In this document: positions 61,892-64,000 of the stretch, one piece after another
Layout of the letters: every line of letters starts with the position of its first letter
Numbering within the stretch: the stretch's first letter is position 1
Origin: Bradyrhizobium sp. NDS-1
GTDB lineage: Bacteria; Pseudomonadota; Alphaproteobacteria; Rhizobiales; Xanthobacteraceae
Direction: 5' to 3'
DNA length: 64,000 nt
NCBI RefSeq assembly: GCF_032918005.1
Contig: NZ_CP136628.1
Location: 1,101,501 to 1,165,500 of the forward strand
The notes under the pieces: model-generated
Seen by the model: the letters and a program-made list of their open reading frames with translations, nothing else
The model's database searches: none
What the model was told of the DNA's origin: nothing
Made by a program: the position numbers and the translations under genes

Positions 61892-62677
61892 TCAGTCGAA
61901 CAGCGCGTCGATGTCGTCCTGCGAGGCATGGCCCACGTCGCCGGCGAGCTTCGGACCGTTGAGAAGCTTCTCGTCCTCGCTGCGGTTGTCGACATGCGCA
62001 TGCGCAGGCACGTGGGACTTGATCGCGTCGACGCCGCCCCAGATCTCCATCATCGCATTGATGTGCTGCTCGATGAACTTCATCGTGGTCATGACCTTGC
62101 TGATGCGCTGGCCGGTCAGGTCCTGGAAGTTGCAGGCCTCGAAGATCGAGATCACGCGTTCCTGGATGTCGTCGGCGAGCCGCTTCTGCTGGTCGACCGA
62201 GTCCACCTTGGACATTGCGCTGGCGGCCTGGTCGATCGATTCCGCGGCTTCGAGGATCTGCTGGGTCGCGTGCTCGGTGCCGCCGACGACCGCGCCGAGT
62301 TCGCCGTTGACCTTGGCCATCTCGCCGCCGTCAAAGCTCTTGCCGTGCAGCGTGGCGATCTCGCGCTTGGTGCGGTCGATCGCGTCATGGATGAGGTCGA
62401 GCTCGACCTTCAGCTTCTCGCACTGCTCGATCTGGGCCCGATAGGTTTCGAGCATGGTGCGAGCCTCGGAGAGCTCGTGGGCGGTGGAGGCGTCGATTGC
62501 CGCCATGGCCGCGCTGCCCGATAGCGGCGCGCTGCCCTTCGCCATCTGTGCGCGGATCGCACGTAGCTCGGCCATGATCTCGCTATGCATCGGCATTGCC
62601 TCTTCGGTTACGTCCAAAATCGGCATCTCGCCACCAGCGATATCCTCGACGCGAAAACGTTTGCGGTGAACAGCCAT
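61892..62677 (-). CDS. CheZ-like chemotaxis phosphatase
   Basis: A 261-residue, mostly helical protein. The CheZ active region is visible in ACNFQDLTGQRISKVMTTMK, where the glutamine in GQ is the residue that hydrolyses CheY-phosphate, and the C-terminal QDDIDALFD matches the CheY-binding tail. A long helical hairpin precedes (MLETYRAQIEQCEKLKVELD). It would speed CheY dephosphorylation in the cytoplasm. No other che or flagellar genes are in the window, which is known for alphaproteobacterial cheZ genes. The start is ATG 62677. Confidence 0.85.
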   Translation of the reverse strand: MAVHRKRFRVEDIAGGEMPILDVTEEAMPMHSEIMAELRAIRAQMAKGSAPLSGSAAMAAIDASTAHELSEARTMLETYRAQIEQCEKLKVELDLIHDAIDRTKREIATLHGKSFDGGEMAKVNGELGAVVGGTEHATQQILEAAESIDQAASAMSKVDSVDQQKRLADDIQERVISIFEACNFQDLTGQRISKVMTTMKFIEQHINAMMEIWGGVDAIKSHVPAHAHVDNRSEDEKLLNGPKLAGDVGHASQDDIDALFD

Positions 62678-62993
62678 CAGGAAACTCCCCCCACCTCACT
62701 CACGCGACTTTGTAGTCAGAAGCGATTTAACACGAAGTTCACAGCAGGAACTGTTGTGCGGCGTCGCGCGACCGCGCGCAAAGAAGCGATTAACCATGGC
62801 CGCGCCGCGTTCATCGAAAATAAACGCTGATCGCCAAATTGCCCCTCGGTTGACGACGTGGTGAATCCAAACGCCCGATACGTTTACCAAACAAAACGGC
62901 TTTTGCTTTTTATTGACCACGTCGAGGGGCGCGGACCGGCCATCAGCCCTCCACGGCGCATGTGATCTAGACGAAACAGTACAGAGTACGTCG
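62678..62993. other. Divergent intergenic region, cheZ-like to L,D-transpeptidase
   Basis: No gene is seen in these 316 bases. A CtrA half-site TTAACCAT lies at 62790-62797, about 113 bases before the CheZ start and 200 before the transpeptidase start. AT-rich stretches near 62880-62920 may hold the transpeptidase promoter. Confidence 0.4.
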
Positions 62994-63806
62994 ATGTTCA
63001 AGAAAATGTCTGTTGCGCTGCTCGGCAGCGCTTGCATCCTCATTGCCGGCGCAACCAGTGCCGGCGCCTTCGACAATTCGGTGCCAAACGATCCGCCTGC
63101 GGTGCTCTACCAGCCGCGGGTGCCGCCGGCGCCGGTGCGCGTCGCATCCAATTCGAACATGGGCGGCGGCTTCATCGAGTTCCTGTTCGGCGACGGTCCC
63201 GGCCGCGGTCCGGCCTACGCGCCGGAGCAACCGGTGTATCAGCAGCAGCCCGGCTATTACGATCAGCGCCGCCTGCCGCCGATGGGCGAGCCGCAACTGC
63301 AAGGCGGATATCAGCAAAGCACGCTCCAGCAGGAGGCGGCCGATCCGCGGCAGCGTCCGTTCGATCCGAGGTTCGAGAAACAGTCTGTTGACTATAGCGG
63401 CAAGGAAAGTCCCGGCACGATCGTGGTCGATACGCCGAACAAGTTCCTCTATCTCGTCGAAGGCAACGGCAGGGCGATGCGCTACGGCATCGGCGTCGGG
63501 CGTCCCGGCTTCACCTGGTCCGGCGTGAAGTCGATCACGGCCAAGCGCGAATGGCCGGCCTGGACGCCGCCGCCGGAAATGATCGCGCGCCGCCCCGACC
63601 TTCCCCGGCACATGGAGGGTGGTCCGGACAATCCGCTCGGCGCCCGCGCGATGTATCTCGGCTCGACGCTGTACCGCATCCACGGCTCCAACGAGCCCTG
63701 GACGATCGGCACCAACGTCTCCTCCGGCTGCATCCGCATGCGCAACGAGGACGTCATCGACCTCTACGGCCGCGTCAATGTCGGCACCAAGGTCGTGGTG
63801 CTCTGA
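62994..63806 (+). CDS. L,D-transpeptidase (YkuD domain)
   Basis: A 270-residue exported protein with signal peptide MFKKMSVALLGSACILIAGA (cleavage near SAGAF), a glutamine/proline-rich spacer (about 50-130), and a YkuD domain starting GTIVVDTPNKFLYLVEGNG. The catalytic motif is YRIHGSNEPWTIG then TNVSSGCIRMRNEDV, with the active cysteine in SSGCIRM and the histidine in IHGS. It makes 3-3 crosslinks in peptidoglycan or attaches proteins to it in the periplasm. Rhizobia carry many copies. Start ATG 62994; the earlier in-frame ATG is not leader-like. Confidence 0.94.
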   Translation: MFKKMSVALLGSACILIAGATSAGAFDNSVPNDPPAVLYQPRVPPAPVRVASNSNMGGGFIEFLFGDGPGRGPAYAPEQPVYQQQPGYYDQRRLPPMGEPQLQGGYQQSTLQQEAADPRQRPFDPRFEKQSVDYSGKESPGTIVVDTPNKFLYLVEGNGRAMRYGIGVGRPGFTWSGVKSITAKREWPAWTPPPEMIARRPDLPRHMEGGPDNPLGARAMYLGSTLYRIHGSNEPWTIGTNVSSGCIRMRNEDVIDLYGRVNVGTKVVVL

Positions 63807-63847
63807 CTCTTCACTCGTCTCCCGCAACGGGAGAAGCTGGTCATGAA

Positions 63848-63872
63848 AACGGCCGCCTCATCGGCGGCCGTT
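63848..63872. terminator. Bidirectional hairpin after the L,D-transpeptidase gene
   Basis: AACGGCCGCC-TCATC-GGCGGCCGTT is a perfect 10-bp stem. On the minus strand it is followed by TTTTC, so it serves mainly the gene entering from the right. Confidence 0.75.
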
Positions 63873-63899
63873 CTCGTTTGCAAAGGTACGGACTGGCCC

Positions 63900-64000
63900 T
63901 TACGCGTAATCGCTATCGCCGTCGTCTCCGCCGCCGAAATCGCTGTCGTCGGCCATGTCCATGTTGCCGTCGTCGTGATTGTCGCCGTAGTTCTGATCGT
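63900..64000 (-). CDS. C-terminus of an acidic Gly/Asp-rich protein, DUF2076-like (partial)
   Basis: Only the last 33 codons are in the window, ending at the TAA complementary to 63900-63902. They read DQNYGDNHDDGNMDMADDSD then FGGGDDGDSDYA. The aspartate/glycine-rich tail resembles the ends of rhizobial DUF2076 proteins (periplasmic ligand-binding sensor-like), but so short a low-complexity stretch cannot prove the family. The hairpin at 63848-63872 lies 28 bases after its stop. Confidence 0.6.
   Translation of the reverse strand, partial: DQNYGDNHDDGNMDMADDSDFGGGDDGDSDYA

Overview
The window is about 64 kb of chromosome from an alphaproteobacterium, most probably Bradyrhizobium or a close relative. 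The grounds are high GC with alphaproteobacterial codon use, a cysteine-free 41-residue L36, a groESL operon under a CIRCE element, several Bug/TTT solute receptors, an SbmA/BacA-type ABC transporter, and three copies of an 86-87 bp palindromic repeat of the kind seen throughout Bradyrhizobiaceae. No tRNA, rRNA, insertion sequence, prophage or CRISPR array was found. All identifications rest on reading the sequence; no database search was run.

Layout. 1-7 kb: an arylacetamide-type amidase (cut by the left edge) lies behind a fused indolepyruvate ferredoxin oxidoreductase, facing a divergent Lrp/AsnC regulator with three helically spaced half-site repeats between them; then an NtaA/SnaA-type flavin monooxygenase. 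7-11.6 kb: a 1371-residue c-di-GMP enzyme with five tandem GAF domains, GGDEF and EAL. 11.8-23.4 kb: an exopolysaccharide cluster (galE, WecG/TagA-type glycosyltransferase, Wzz-type co-polymerase fused to a degenerate kinase domain, methyltransferase, three glycosyltransferases, Wzy/ligase-type membrane protein, FemAB/CelD-like acyltransferase). 23.4-28.2 kb: hydrolase and Lrp pair, then LysR with a divergent SDR-pirin-WrbA operon, which looks like a quinone or electrophile response. 28.3-40.9 kb: a loosely organised accessory stretch with three orphan periplasmic binding proteins, a class III nucleotide cyclase, YbaK, haloacid dehalogenase-like HAD, winged-helix/TPR regulator, flavin monooxygenase, NylB-like serine hydrolase, HxlR with SDR, and an amidohydrolase. 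41-43.9 kb: rpmJ and small conserved proteins.

43.9-44.9 kb is a gene-free block with a strongly structured RNA-like segment and one copy of the palindromic repeat. 44.9-49.6 kb: cytochrome c and the glycolate oxidase genes glcDEF. 49.7-55.3 kb: a lysine/alanine-rich histone H1-like protein, a TorF-type porin, the ABC transporter and an L-lactate/glycolate permease. The permease, glcDEF and the cytochrome c could together serve uptake and oxidation of 2-hydroxyacids. 55.4-64 kb: small envelope proteins, a low-GC two-gene unit (multi-pass membrane protein plus trypsin-like serine protease) inserted beside groESL, a lipoprotein, a CheZ-like phosphatase, an L,D-transpeptidase, and the end of an acidic protein cut by the right edge.

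The two items I consider most likely to be new biology are the low-GC membrane-protein/protease pair (57243-58725) and the structured gene-free element (about 44280-44600).
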